From the NCBI RefSeq assembly GCF_900605015.1, contig NZ_LR027573.1:1223501-1287500 (forward strand): a stretch of DNA of 64,000 bases. The letters are read 5' to 3'. This document shows positions 8,589-16,714 of the stretch, in pieces. The notes below the pieces were generated by a model. The model made no database searches. It was given only the letters and a program-made list of their open reading frames with translations, and was not told the DNA's origin. Position 1 is the stretch's first letter; the number at the start of each line of letters is the position of its first letter. The DNA comes from Olsenella sp. Marseille-P4559 (GTDB taxonomy: Bacteria; Actinomycetota; Coriobacteriia; Coriobacteriales; Atopobiaceae). Position numbers and translations under genes: made by a program.

Positions 8589-9193
8589 GCATCAAACTCG
8601 GAGTGCTCATCAGCGGGTCAGGTACCAACCTCCAGGCCCTTATCGACGCTATTGCCGCAGGCAAGCTCGATGCCAGCATCGAGCTTGTGGTGAGTTCGCG
8701 GCCCAGTGCGTACGGCCTTAGGCGCGCGGAAGAAGCTGGCATCCAGACGCTTACGCTTTCCAAGGAGATTTACGCGGACCCGACGGTTGCTGACGAGGTC
8801 ATAGCCACCGAGCTGCGGCGCGTCGGCGTCGACTATGTGCTCATGGCCGGCTACATGCGCATGGTGCACGACCCGATTCTGGCCGCATTCCCCAATCGAG
8901 TGCTCAACATCCACCCGGCGTTGCTTCCCAGCTTCAAGGGCGCGCATGCCATCCAGGACGCTTTCGACTACGGCGTCAAGGTCACGGGCGTGACGGTTCA
9001 CTTTGCAGACAACCACTACGACTGCGGGCCTATCATCGCGCAGAGAGCGGTGGAGGTGGAAGAGGGCTGGACGGTCGAGCAGCTTGAGGCCCGCATTCAC
9101 GAGGTCGAGCACGAGCTCTACCCGCACGTGGCGCAACTCCTGGCAGAGGGGCGCGTGCACGTGGCCGAGGGCGGGCGCGTTGTAATCGACTAG
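8585..9193 (+). CDS. purN: Phosphoribosylglycinamide formyltransferase
   Basis: The 202-residue enzyme transfers a formyl group from 10-formyl-THF to GAR in purine synthesis. The start LGVLISGSGTNLQALIDAI binds the phosphate of GAR. The active-site region is RVLNIHPALLPSFKGAHA, with Asn and His present, followed by GVTVHFADNHYDCGPIIAQ carrying the catalytic Asp. Length is normal. The ATG overlaps the purM stop (ATGA), so translation is coupled. It is the last gene of the purine group; a 341-bp gap follows. Confidence 0.95.
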   Translation: MSIKLGVLISGSGTNLQALIDAIAAGKLDASIELVVSSRPSAYGLRRAEEAGIQTLTLSKEIYADPTVADEVIATELRRVGVDYVLMAGYMRMVHDPILAAFPNRVLNIHPALLPSFKGAHAIQDAFDYGVKVTGVTVHFADNHYDCGPIIAQRAVEVEEGWTVEQLEARIHEVEHELYPHVAQLLAEGRVHVAEGGRVVID

Positions 9194-9328
9194 AGCCGCC
9201 CTGGCCAGTCTTTGACGGCATCGGTGGGGCTGGGCGTCTCGTGATGAGGGCCCATTGCCTCGCCAGCGCCGCTGTTTTGCGCCGGGAAGAAATTCGGGGC
9301 CCCCATCGGAAAGATGGCGATTTCTGTT

Positions 9329-9464
9329 TTGACGGTTTGTGGCAGTATTGGTTCAAGACGTTATATGCTATATGTTGAGTGCCAATTTACTGCCTGCTGC
9401 TTTGCAAAGTTAGCCAAGGCATCTACTTGGCAAGACCTTCTAAAACTGCCACCAACCGTGAAAA
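9329..9464. repeat. 136-bp inverted-repeat element (family E, copy 1)
   Basis: The left arm TTGACGGTTTGTGGCAGT starts at 9329 and the right arm AACTGCCACCAACCGTGAAA ends near 9464, as imperfect inverted copies. The interior is AT-richer than its surroundings. A second element of 135 bp with the same arms is at 36743-36877. Its interior aligns to the reverse complement of this one, sharing CCAAGTAGA and CATATAA blocks, so the two are homologous but inverted. It lies between purN and a convergent methyltransferase gene. No gene is seen in 9194-9534. Confidence 0.82.
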
Positions 9465-9534
9465 CGTGCCATCCGAAGGCTTCGGAGCCACGCCTTTGTG
9501 CCCGAACATGGTCTGGCTCGCCGCTGCTTTCCCA

Positions 9535-10716
9535 CTACCGACACACAAGCGTCGCGATGCACTCCACGTGCCTCGTGTGCGGGAACATGTCCACAGGCTG
9601 CACGCGTTCAAGTCGGTAGCCGCCCTTACGGAGCAGCGCGATGTCGCGGGCCTGCGTCAGCACGTTGCACGAGACGTACGAAACACGCTCGGGCTTCAAC
9701 GCGCACACAGCCGAGAGAAACTCCGGTGTCGACCCTGCGCGCGGCGGATCCATGACCAGCGCGTCAAAGCACCCCGCCCGTCCGTTGCGCGCTGCTGCCA
9801 CGAGGTACTCCGTAGCGTCTGCGCGCACAAAGCGACATCTGCCGTCGAGCCCGTTTGCCACGCAGTTGCGCCGGGCGGCAGCGACGGCGCCGGCGACCTG
9901 CTCTACGCCCACAACCTCGACATCGTTGCAACTCTTTGCGGCACATATGCCGATGGTTCCCGTGCCGCAGTATGCGTCGAGCAGACGTGTGCCGGGTGCC
10001 ACGCCGGCCCCGGCGATGGCCAGGCGGTAGAGGACCTCCGTCTGCTGGGGGTTAGTTTGATAGAAGCTCGTAGGCCCAATCCCAAAGTCGCAGCCCAGCA
10101 GGCGGTCACGCATAAAGCCGCGTCCGCACAGCGTGCTGCAGCGACGGCCGAGGATTGCATTCGTTTGCCGCTCGTTGATGTTCTGCACGATGCTCGTGTG
10201 CTTGGGACACTCGTGTGCTAGGTCGTCCACAAAGCGCTCCATGCGGGGGATGCGGGGTCCGTTGGTGACAATGGTAAGGAGATGCTCTCTGCTCACCCAG
10301 CCCATGCGAATCACGGCATGGCGCAGCACGCCGGTTCCGCGGTCTTCCTGGTAAGCGGGGATGCCGCACCTCTCGGCTGTACGCGCAACGGCATTGAGTG
10401 TCTCGCGGATTCCGGGAGCCTCCACCAAGCAGGAGGCGCAGGGGACAATGCGGTGCGTTCCTGCGGAGTAGAACCCACAGCGGACCCTGCCGTGGGAGCC
10501 TGGCGCAAATGGCGTGGCAGCCTTGTAGCGATAACCGCGGGGGTCATCCATGCCACGTATCTCGTCGACATGCGCACGGTCTTCTTGAGCCGCCTGACCT
10601 AGCACCTCTTCGACCAGCGCCTGCTTGCGTTCGAGCTGGATGGGGTAGGGCACCTCAAGCCACTCGCAGCCCCCGCAAGACTTTGCGATGGGGCAGGTAT
10701 AGGTGCGGTATCCCAT
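9535..10716 (-). CDS. 23S rRNA (uracil-C5)-methyltransferase, RlmD/RlmCD type
   Basis: The 393-residue protein is a SAM-dependent RNA m5U methyltransferase. The N-terminal CPIAKSCGGCEW is part of the Cys set that binds the iron-sulfur cluster of this family, with a fourth Cys expected in the PCASCLV region. The SAM-binding motif is LLDAYCGTGTIGICAA. VMDPPRAGSTPEF and YVSCNVLTQARD hold the catalytic segment, with the Cys of SCN as nucleophile. The ATG at 10716 is chosen because TGGAGG lies just upstream; the frame is open to 10872. No TRAM domain is visible. The exact uridine target is not decidable from sequence. Confidence 0.88.
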   Translation of the reverse strand: MGYRTYTCPIAKSCGGCEWLEVPYPIQLERKQALVEEVLGQAAQEDRAHVDEIRGMDDPRGYRYKAATPFAPGSHGRVRCGFYSAGTHRIVPCASCLVEAPGIRETLNAVARTAERCGIPAYQEDRGTGVLRHAVIRMGWVSREHLLTIVTNGPRIPRMERFVDDLAHECPKHTSIVQNINERQTNAILGRRCSTLCGRGFMRDRLLGCDFGIGPTSFYQTNPQQTEVLYRLAIAGAGVAPGTRLLDAYCGTGTIGICAAKSCNDVEVVGVEQVAGAVAAARRNCVANGLDGRCRFVRADATEYLVAAARNGRAGCFDALVMDPPRAGSTPEFLSAVCALKPERVSYVSCNVLTQARDIALLRKGGYRLERVQPVDMFPHTRHVECIATLVCR

Positions 10717-10860
10717 GGGCCTCCAGCCAACGATGGTGAGCGCAAACGGTACAAAGCCAGCATACACGCCCCGGCCGCAGCAGGGGTTCCTCGGCGTTTT
10801 GAAACGTAACGCCATGAATGCGACAGAACTGCGCAGTCCCAACGAGGGACTTAAAAACCC

Positions 10861-10890
10861 TTGTATGTTCACCGTGTGCAGGGGTATAGT
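10861..10890 (+). promoter_or_regulatory. Candidate sigma-70-type promoter for the radical SAM gene
   Basis: TTGTAT at 10861-10866 and TATAGT at 10885-10890 are separated by 18 bp, about 80 bp ahead of the radical SAM start. It is a match by eye only. Confidence 0.5.
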
Positions 10891-10968
10891 TCACTTGTGT
10901 TTTAAACGCAGGTCAAAAACTGCGCGCAAGAAGGCATTTTAGGGGCGGGTAGTAAAGGGGAGCACTCA

Positions 10969-12447
10969 ATGCAGTCCAAGATTGCACATGCGGCCGAGCG
11001 CAAGGCATTCAGCATCGCGCTAGACCAAATCATCAAGGCGGCGTCGGGTGACGACCGCGAGAAGAATCTCGACAAGCTTATCAACATGGCCGGTAACCTG
11101 CTTAAGGATACCGCTCCCGGTGTCACGCGTGGCCTGAAGGCCGGTCTCTATCCTGGCTCCAAGTGGGAGCAGTTCCTCTGGAGCGTCATCGACGAGACCG
11201 ACCCGCACGTGCTCAAGACCGTCGTTCTCAACGGAGGCTACGAGTCTGCCTTCCGCGGCCTGCGCAACACAACTGCCAACGCTGATAAGTACCAGTGCAA
11301 CGTGCCTTGGATTATTATCTTTGATCCCACGAGCGCCTGCAACAAGCACTGCATCGGCTGCTGGTCGGCAGACTACGAGAAGTGGCAGAACCTTACGTAC
11401 GAAGAGTGCGACAAGATTGTCACGCAGGGCTCCGAGCTTGGCTGCCACCTGTACATGATGACTGGTGGCGAGCCCCTGGTACGCAAGAAGGACGTCCTGC
11501 GCCTCGCTGAGGAGCACAACGACTGCCTCTTCAACATCTTCACCAATGCGTCCCTCATCGACCAGCCGTTCTGTGACGAGGTCAAGCGCCTGGGCAACAT
11601 CGTATTCTCCATCTCGCTCGAGGGCTACGAGGACACCAACGATGCCCGTCGTGGCGAGGGCTCCTACGACGAGGTCATGCGCGCCATGGACCTTCTGCAC
11701 GAGAACGGCCTGCTCTTTGGTACCTCCACTGCCTACACGCGTCTGAACACCGAGGCGGTCACCTCCGACAGGTACTTTGATCTCATTATCGGCAAGGGTG
11801 CCCGTTGGGCCTGGTACTTCCACTACATGCCCGTGGGCGAGGGCGCCAACGCCGACCTCATGCCCACCGCCGAGCAGCGCGAGTACATGCTGCACCGCAT
11901 CCGCGAGGTGCGCGGCATCACCGGCGGCAAGCCCATCTTTGCGATGGACTTCCAGAACGATGGCGAGTACGTGGGGGGCTGCATCGCTGGCGGACGCGTG
12001 TTCTGCCACATCAACGCCAAGGGTGACGTGGAGCCGTGCGTCTTCATCCACTACTCCAACGCCAACATCAAGAACGAGGACCTTCTCGACTGCTTGCGCC
12101 AGCCCGTCTTCCAGGCTTACCGCGAGAACTACCCCTGGAACGACAACATGCTGCGTCCGTGTCCCATGCTCGAGAACCCCGAGATGCTGCCCAGGATCGT
12201 GCATGCAGCGGATGCGCAGTCCACGGAGTACATCTCTCCCGAGGACGTCGACCATCTGTGCGCCCGTACCACGCCCTACGCCGAGAAGTGGGCGCCCGAG
12301 GCCGAGCGCCTGTGGCTTGAGGAGCATCCCACCGGCAAGAAGATCTATGCGGACCAGATGTCTAACGAGAAGATCTCCGTCAAGGCAAAGTTAATTGCAG
12401 AGGAGGACGCTAAGGGCGAGGCAGTCGTGGGGGCCGAGGAGAAGTAG
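10969..12447 (+). CDS. Radical SAM protein with a C-terminal Cys-rich region
   Basis: The 492-residue protein has the radical SAM cluster motif CNKHCIGC (Cys124, Cys128, Cys131, CX3CX2C), followed by MTGGEPLV, the GGE SAM-binding motif. Additional Cys residues in GGCIAGGRVFCHI, VEPCVFIH and RPCPML suggest a second iron-sulfur site, like SPASM or related domains. A helical N-terminus of about 110 residues precedes the core, and a charged tail follows it. The substrate is unknown; SPASM-like proteins modify peptides or act on small molecules. It is a single gene with its own promoter and a strong downstream terminator. No small precursor peptide gene was seen beside it. Confidence 0.85.
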   Translation: MQSKIAHAAERKAFSIALDQIIKAASGDDREKNLDKLINMAGNLLKDTAPGVTRGLKAGLYPGSKWEQFLWSVIDETDPHVLKTVVLNGGYESAFRGLRNTTANADKYQCNVPWIIIFDPTSACNKHCIGCWSADYEKWQNLTYEECDKIVTQGSELGCHLYMMTGGEPLVRKKDVLRLAEEHNDCLFNIFTNASLIDQPFCDEVKRLGNIVFSISLEGYEDTNDARRGEGSYDEVMRAMDLLHENGLLFGTSTAYTRLNTEAVTSDRYFDLIIGKGARWAWYFHYMPVGEGANADLMPTAEQREYMLHRIREVRGITGGKPIFAMDFQNDGEYVGGCIAGGRVFCHINAKGDVEPCVFIHYSNANIKNEDLLDCLRQPVFQAYRENYPWNDNMLRPCPMLENPEMLPRIVHAADAQSTEYISPEDVDHLCARTTPYAEKWAPEAERLWLEEHPTGKKIYADQMSNEKISVKAKLIAEEDAKGEAVVGAEEK

Positions 12448-12470
12448 CTTTCGTCTAGAAGTGTTTGCTG

Positions 12471-12505
12471 AGCCCGGGCCACGAGGTTTCACGGCCCGGG
12501 CTTTT
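12471..12505 (+). terminator. Rho-independent terminator after the radical SAM gene
   Basis: AGCCCGGGCC at 12471-12480 pairs perfectly with GGCCCGGGCT at 12493-12502, followed by TTTT. The remaining gap to 12790 holds no gene I can support. Confidence 0.85.
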
Positions 12506-12790
12506 GTATGCGCTGTCTGGCAGAGGCCGCACATAACGCTGGCATCCTCCGGTGGTTGCCCTCTTGTCCAGGAGGCTTTTCTGGCCAGCCGTGGCCGCAC
12601 GTTTCCCCGCCCCCACCAACGCCTGCGGCGCTTGCACCAACGCTGCCCGATGTGTACGAATGAGCCGCTGTTCGCGGGGGTAAGGTTTGAGCTGGCGCGC
12701 GGTTTGCCGCGCACTTGCAAAAGCACGGTGGCTTCGCCGTTGCGTTTTCTCTCGGCGATGCCGCCCTGGCACGCGGCTCGAGGAGGAACC

Positions 12791-14866
12791 ATGGCTACAA
12801 AGAGCACTGAGAAGGTCAAAAACGTGGTCCTTGTGGGCCAAGGCGGCGTGGGCAAGACCATGCTGGCCGAGGCCATGCTTCACCTGACGGGAAAGACGAC
12901 CCGTCTGGGCGGTCATGCCGGTACCAAGCCCACGCTTGATTACGATGCCGAGGAGGGGGAGCGCGGCTTCTCCATCTCCACCACCATTGCCCCCGTCGTC
13001 TGGGGAGACGCCCGTATCAATGTGCTCGACGCGCCCTGCTACCCGGACTTTGTTGGCGACGCCTACGCCGCCATGAGTGCATGCGAGACCGCACTCTTTG
13101 TGGTTGACGCTGCGGGTGGCGTTGGAACCGTGACCACGCGGCTGTGGTACGCGGCGGAGAACCTCTCGCTTGCGCGCGCCATTTTTGTGAACCGGTGCGA
13201 CCGCCTGGACGCGGACTTTGACGTTACGCTTGAGGCCCTGCGCGAGCATTATGGCAACAACCTTGGTGTGGTTACCATCCCCATGGGCGTGGGAGGTGCG
13301 TTCTCGGGCGTCATCGATGTGGTGCACATGAAGGCGCGCCACCTCGAGGACGGAAAACCTGTAGTGGGCAACGTTCCCGCCGAGTTCCAGGCTGCCGCCG
13401 AAGATGCCCGCGCCAACCTGACCGAGCTTGTGGTTGAGGTGGACGACGAGCTCATGATGCGCTACCTCGAGGGTGGAGAGATCACGCAGGATGAACTCGA
13501 GGGGCTTCTCGGCAAGGCGATGGCCGAGAGGGCCTTTGTGCCCGTGTTCGCCGGCTCGTGCGTGCGCGAGGAGGGCCTCTTCTCGCTTATGGATGCTGTC
13601 GTTGGATGGTTCCCCACGATGGCGGACTTTGGTCGTATTCCGCTGGTCAACGGTGAGCAACTCGACATCTCGCCGGACGACGACCGCCCCGTTGTCTTTG
13701 CCTTCAAGAGCCTCAACGACCCGCAGAATGGTCGTCTCTCCTTCCTCAAGGTGCTGGCGGGAACCCTTACGCCGGGCATCGAGCTCGCCAACGCGCGTAC
13801 GCGCAAGACCGAGCGCCTGGGCCATCTCTATCTCATGTGCGGCCGCGACACCGAGGAGATTCCATTCGCTGCGGCTGGCGACATTGTTGTGGTGCCCAAG
13901 CTCGAGGCCATGACGGGCGATACCCTCTCGGTGACCGGCAAGGTCGAGGCCGCCGCCTTCCGCTTTCCCAACTCCCTCTACCGCATTGCCATCGAGCCTG
14001 ACAAGCGCGGTACCGAGGGCAAGCTGTATGCGTTCCTCGAGAAGGCCGCGGACGCCGACCCCACACTCAAGGTCGAGCGTGATGAGGACACCGGCCAGAC
14101 GGTTATCTCGGCGATTGGCGAGGCTCAGGTGAGCGTCCTTCTCGACCGGCTGGAGGACCGTGCGGGTGTGACGGCGCATACCGTGGCGCTGCGCATCCCG
14201 TATCGCGAGACCATTCGTCGCGTTGCCTCGGCACAGGGTCGCCACAAGAAGCAGACCGGCGGCGCAGGCCAGTATGGTGACTGCTGGCTGCGCATCGAGC
14301 CTAACCCTGGTGAGGGTTACGAGTTTGTCGACGAGGTCGTGGGCGGCCACATCCCGCGCGGGTTTATTCCCGCCATCGATAAGGGCGTGCAGGAGACCAT
14401 GCACGAGGGCGTGCTGGCGGGCTATCCCATGATTGACGTTAGGGCTGCGGTGTACGACGGCTCGTACCATCCCGTCGACTCCAACGAGATGGCCTTCAAG
14501 ACCGCAGCGCGCATTGGTTTCCAGAAGGCCGTCGCGCAGGCCGAGCCCGTGCTGCTTGAGCCCATGGCACACCTGCGCATCACCGTGCCCGACAGCTATG
14601 CCGGCTCCGTGATGGGTGACGTCTCCGCTTCGCGTGGCCGCGTCGAGGGCATGTCTGCGGGTACTGGTGTTGCTGCTGGTGAGACTACCATTGAGGCGAC
14701 CGTCCCGTACGCCGAGGTCACAGACTACGCGACGCGCCTGCGTTCGCTCTCGCGCGGTACGGGCGAGTTCGAGATGGAGCCATCGGGCTACGAGCAGGTT
14801 CCGCATGATATCCAGGCCAAGCTTGCTGCTGAGTACGCCGAGAAGCGCGCCGCTGGTGAGAAGTAG
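12791..14866 (+). CDS. Elongation factor G-like GTPase (FusA2 type)
   Basis: The 691-residue protein has EF-G domain order: a GTPase domain, a beta-barrel, and domains III-V (KQTGGAGQYGDCWLRIEP and HPVDSNEMAFKTA are recognisable). The P-loop GQGGVGKT is intact. The G3 box, DTPGHVDF in EF-G, reads DAPCYPDF at residues 80-87, and G4 reads NRCD instead of NKMD. The His that positions the hydrolytic water is thus Tyr. Actinobacterial FusA2 proteins also lack that His. The role may be ribosome-associated but not normal translocation. The ATG at 12791 follows AGGAGGA; upstream frame is open but noncoding. Confidence 0.88.
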   Translation: MATKSTEKVKNVVLVGQGGVGKTMLAEAMLHLTGKTTRLGGHAGTKPTLDYDAEEGERGFSISTTIAPVVWGDARINVLDAPCYPDFVGDAYAAMSACETALFVVDAAGGVGTVTTRLWYAAENLSLARAIFVNRCDRLDADFDVTLEALREHYGNNLGVVTIPMGVGGAFSGVIDVVHMKARHLEDGKPVVGNVPAEFQAAAEDARANLTELVVEVDDELMMRYLEGGEITQDELEGLLGKAMAERAFVPVFAGSCVREEGLFSLMDAVVGWFPTMADFGRIPLVNGEQLDISPDDDRPVVFAFKSLNDPQNGRLSFLKVLAGTLTPGIELANARTRKTERLGHLYLMCGRDTEEIPFAAAGDIVVVPKLEAMTGDTLSVTGKVEAAAFRFPNSLYRIAIEPDKRGTEGKLYAFLEKAADADPTLKVERDEDTGQTVISAIGEAQVSVLLDRLEDRAGVTAHTVALRIPYRETIRRVASAQGRHKKQTGGAGQYGDCWLRIEPNPGEGYEFVDEVVGGHIPRGFIPAIDKGVQETMHEGVLAGYPMIDVRAAVYDGSYHPVDSNEMAFKTAARIGFQKAVAQAEPVLLEPMAHLRITVPDSYAGSVMGDVSASRGRVEGMSAGTGVAAGETTIEATVPYAEVTDYATRLRSLSRGTGEFEMEPSGYEQVPHDIQAKLAAEYAEKRAAGEK

Positions 14867-14890
14867 TTCGCGACGTTAGCAATGATGAGC

Positions 14891-14930
14891 AAGGGGCCGA
14901 CCAGCTTGTCTGGTTGGCCCCTTCTCTGTT
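14891..14930 (+). terminator. Rho-independent terminator after the EF-G-like gene
   Basis: AAGGGGCCGACCAG at 14891-14904 pairs with CTGGTTGGCCCCTT at 14910-14923, with one G-T pair, followed by CTCTGTTTT. The stretch 15000-15178 is strikingly AT-rich and probably carries the promoter of the next gene. Confidence 0.85.
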
Positions 14931-15178
14931 TTGACAAGCTTCCGAAGGCAGGCATCTCACAATCGTCTTCGGGGCAGTACGGAGCCAATGGTGACATAGT
15001 CTTGCACATTACTGACCGAATGCATACCGACTTTTGTCATATAGCTTGATAATGATAGGTTTTACCAGCATAAAAGAAATAAATCCCCAGACTAAAATAC
15101 GTAGTAAAAAAATTATTTGATTCAATTACCGCTATAGTCTCTCTCATAAGGCGTTGATGTGTATCGGGGGGAGACATC

Positions 15179-16159
15179 ATGGATAGTGAAGCCATTTGCG
15201 TAGGGGCCGCTTCTGCGCTTCGTTTTTGGCGTCTGACGCGCTCTGTGGGTGAGGATGCGAAGGATGATGCGGAATGGGCCTTTGGCGCGCGTTCGATTGG
15301 AAAGGCCGAGAGGGTGACGAGGGCCCGTAACCTGTGTCGCTGCGAGGGCGACGAACCGTTGGATTTGGTGGGTGGTGGAGCTTTTGAATTCTGCTACGCC
15401 GATCGTACGCGTATCCAAAAGTGGCGTGCCCCGCTTGGCACAAATCAGCTCGCTAACGTCGGGGACGGCATCTACATGTGCCGGCCAGCCGTGGCGATTG
15501 CTCAGCTGGGTAGCAGCCTCGATGCTATTGCCTTGGCCCAGGCGGCATGTGAGCTCATGGGGACATATGGTCTCGCACCTTGGACAGACGAGGGCGTAGT
15601 GTGGGACGTTGACCCCATCACAAGCATTGCGGAATGCAGCGAATACGCAGCAGCGGCTCGGGCGCTTCGCGTTCGCGGCGCTACGAACGCCTTCGAGGCG
15701 CTGTCGATTGCGGCTCCCAGCTCCAACTCTCCTCGAGAAACCGACATTGCCATCTACTTCCTGCTTGGCAGGACAAGGGGTGGGGCTGGGCTTGGCGGGT
15801 TTGCCATGAACCAGAGGATTGCCGTACCCAGAGAGTGCTGGTCCCTGGCGGGCCAGCAGGTAATAAAGCCGGATTTCTGCTGGCAGGAGGTCAAGGTGGT
15901 CTGTGAGTACGACAGCGATTTGGACCACCTCAATTCCCGGCAGAAAACCAAGGACGAGCGTCGCCGGGTAACGTTGGAAGCCATGGGCTACAAGGTAATG
16001 ACGCTGACCAATGGAATCTTGCAAAGCGACGAGGCGCTCAATGCCTTTACTGCCGAGCTTGAACGGCAGCTTGGAATTCGCCGCCAGTCCATGAACGCGC
16101 GAATGTTACGTCGGCGAGGCGATTTACGTGAGCGCCTGTTCGGCGCGTTCGCGCGCTAA
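15179..16159 (+). CDS. DUF559/Vsr-like predicted nuclease-fold protein (family B)
   Basis: The 326-residue protein is a divergent relative of the genes at 1745-2737 and 54695-55873. Shared features are a helical middle segment (RPAVAIAQLGSSLDAIALAQ) and a C-terminal PD-(D/E)XK-like domain: a helix with Glu (ETDIAIYFLLG), the pair KPDFCWQ, then VVCEYDSDLDH, then a basic DERRRVTLEAMGYKVMTLT segment typical of DUF559 proteins. The predicted catalytic Glu, Asp and E-x-D are present. GGGGGGAGACATC before the ATG is a strong ribosome site. The AT-rich upstream region contrasts with its neighbours. A nested inverted-repeat element follows 85 bp downstream. Confidence 0.68.
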   Translation: MDSEAICVGAASALRFWRLTRSVGEDAKDDAEWAFGARSIGKAERVTRARNLCRCEGDEPLDLVGGGAFEFCYADRTRIQKWRAPLGTNQLANVGDGIYMCRPAVAIAQLGSSLDAIALAQAACELMGTYGLAPWTDEGVVWDVDPITSIAECSEYAAAARALRVRGATNAFEALSIAAPSSNSPRETDIAIYFLLGRTRGGAGLGGFAMNQRIAVPRECWSLAGQQVIKPDFCWQEVKVVCEYDSDLDHLNSRQKTKDERRRVTLEAMGYKVMTLTNGILQSDEALNAFTAELERQLGIRRQSMNARMLRRRGDLRERLFGAFAR

Positions 16160-16243
16160 CGACGACCTCGTTCTGACGCACCGTCCCGTTACCCGTCGGG
16201 ATTCCCTCGCTGCGCTTCCATGGGGTGCGTGGGTTCCAGCTGA

Positions 16244-16493
16244 TGCACAAAAACGCTCTATCGACGGAGTATTTCGACTCGCGTGCACAAAAACGGCCTA
16301 TCGCGGGGCACTTCGTGGTACCAACATCAAGGATGCAACTATAATATTCACAATAACGAATATATATGATTTAATATACAAACACATGAAATATTAGTTC
16401 AATAGTTGATTCTGTGGTCACAATAAGACCCCGCGATAGGCCGTTTTTGTGCACGGCCACCTCAAATTCCCAGCGATAGAGCGTTTTTGTGCA
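16244..16493. repeat. 250-bp nested inverted-repeat element (family B)
   Basis: Four copies of a TGCACAAAAACG motif are arranged as a large palindrome. The outer pair is TGCACAAAAACGCTCTATCG at 16244-16263 and its exact inverse at 16474-16493. The inner pair, at 16284-16308 and inverted at 16429-16453, reads TGCACAAAAACGGCCTATCG followed by CGGGG. The central 120 bp is very AT-rich, with no credible ORF. The remainder of 16160-16714 shows no gene. Confidence 0.88.
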
Positions 16494-16714
16494 GCGTACT
16501 GAAGCTGACGCCGCCAGGCGGGATTTGCGGCTGTCGGTGGCCCCAGCCAACGGGCGCGTCGATGGTCCACAACAGGGTTTTGAGACCGAGAGATTTCGAC
16601 AGCTCGGGCCCGCTCGTGTGCGGGCGCGTTTCATATTAGAATTACTCCACCAGATGAATGCCGGTGCCGCGCGTCGACATGCCGAACTCTACCAAGGAGG
16701 CTGCGCATCAGCGC

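Noticed and set aside
9379-10221. 280-residue plus-strand frame
   Set aside because: It overlaps the repeat element and the antisense of the rRNA methyltransferase, with no recognisable motif.
12506-12790. Extra gene or RNA in the gap before the EF-G-like gene
   Set aside because: Only short frames without ribosome sites and weak hairpins are visible.
12455-14806. 783-residue minus-strand frame across the EF-G-like gene
   Set aside because: Shadow of the plus-strand gene; no motifs or ribosome site.
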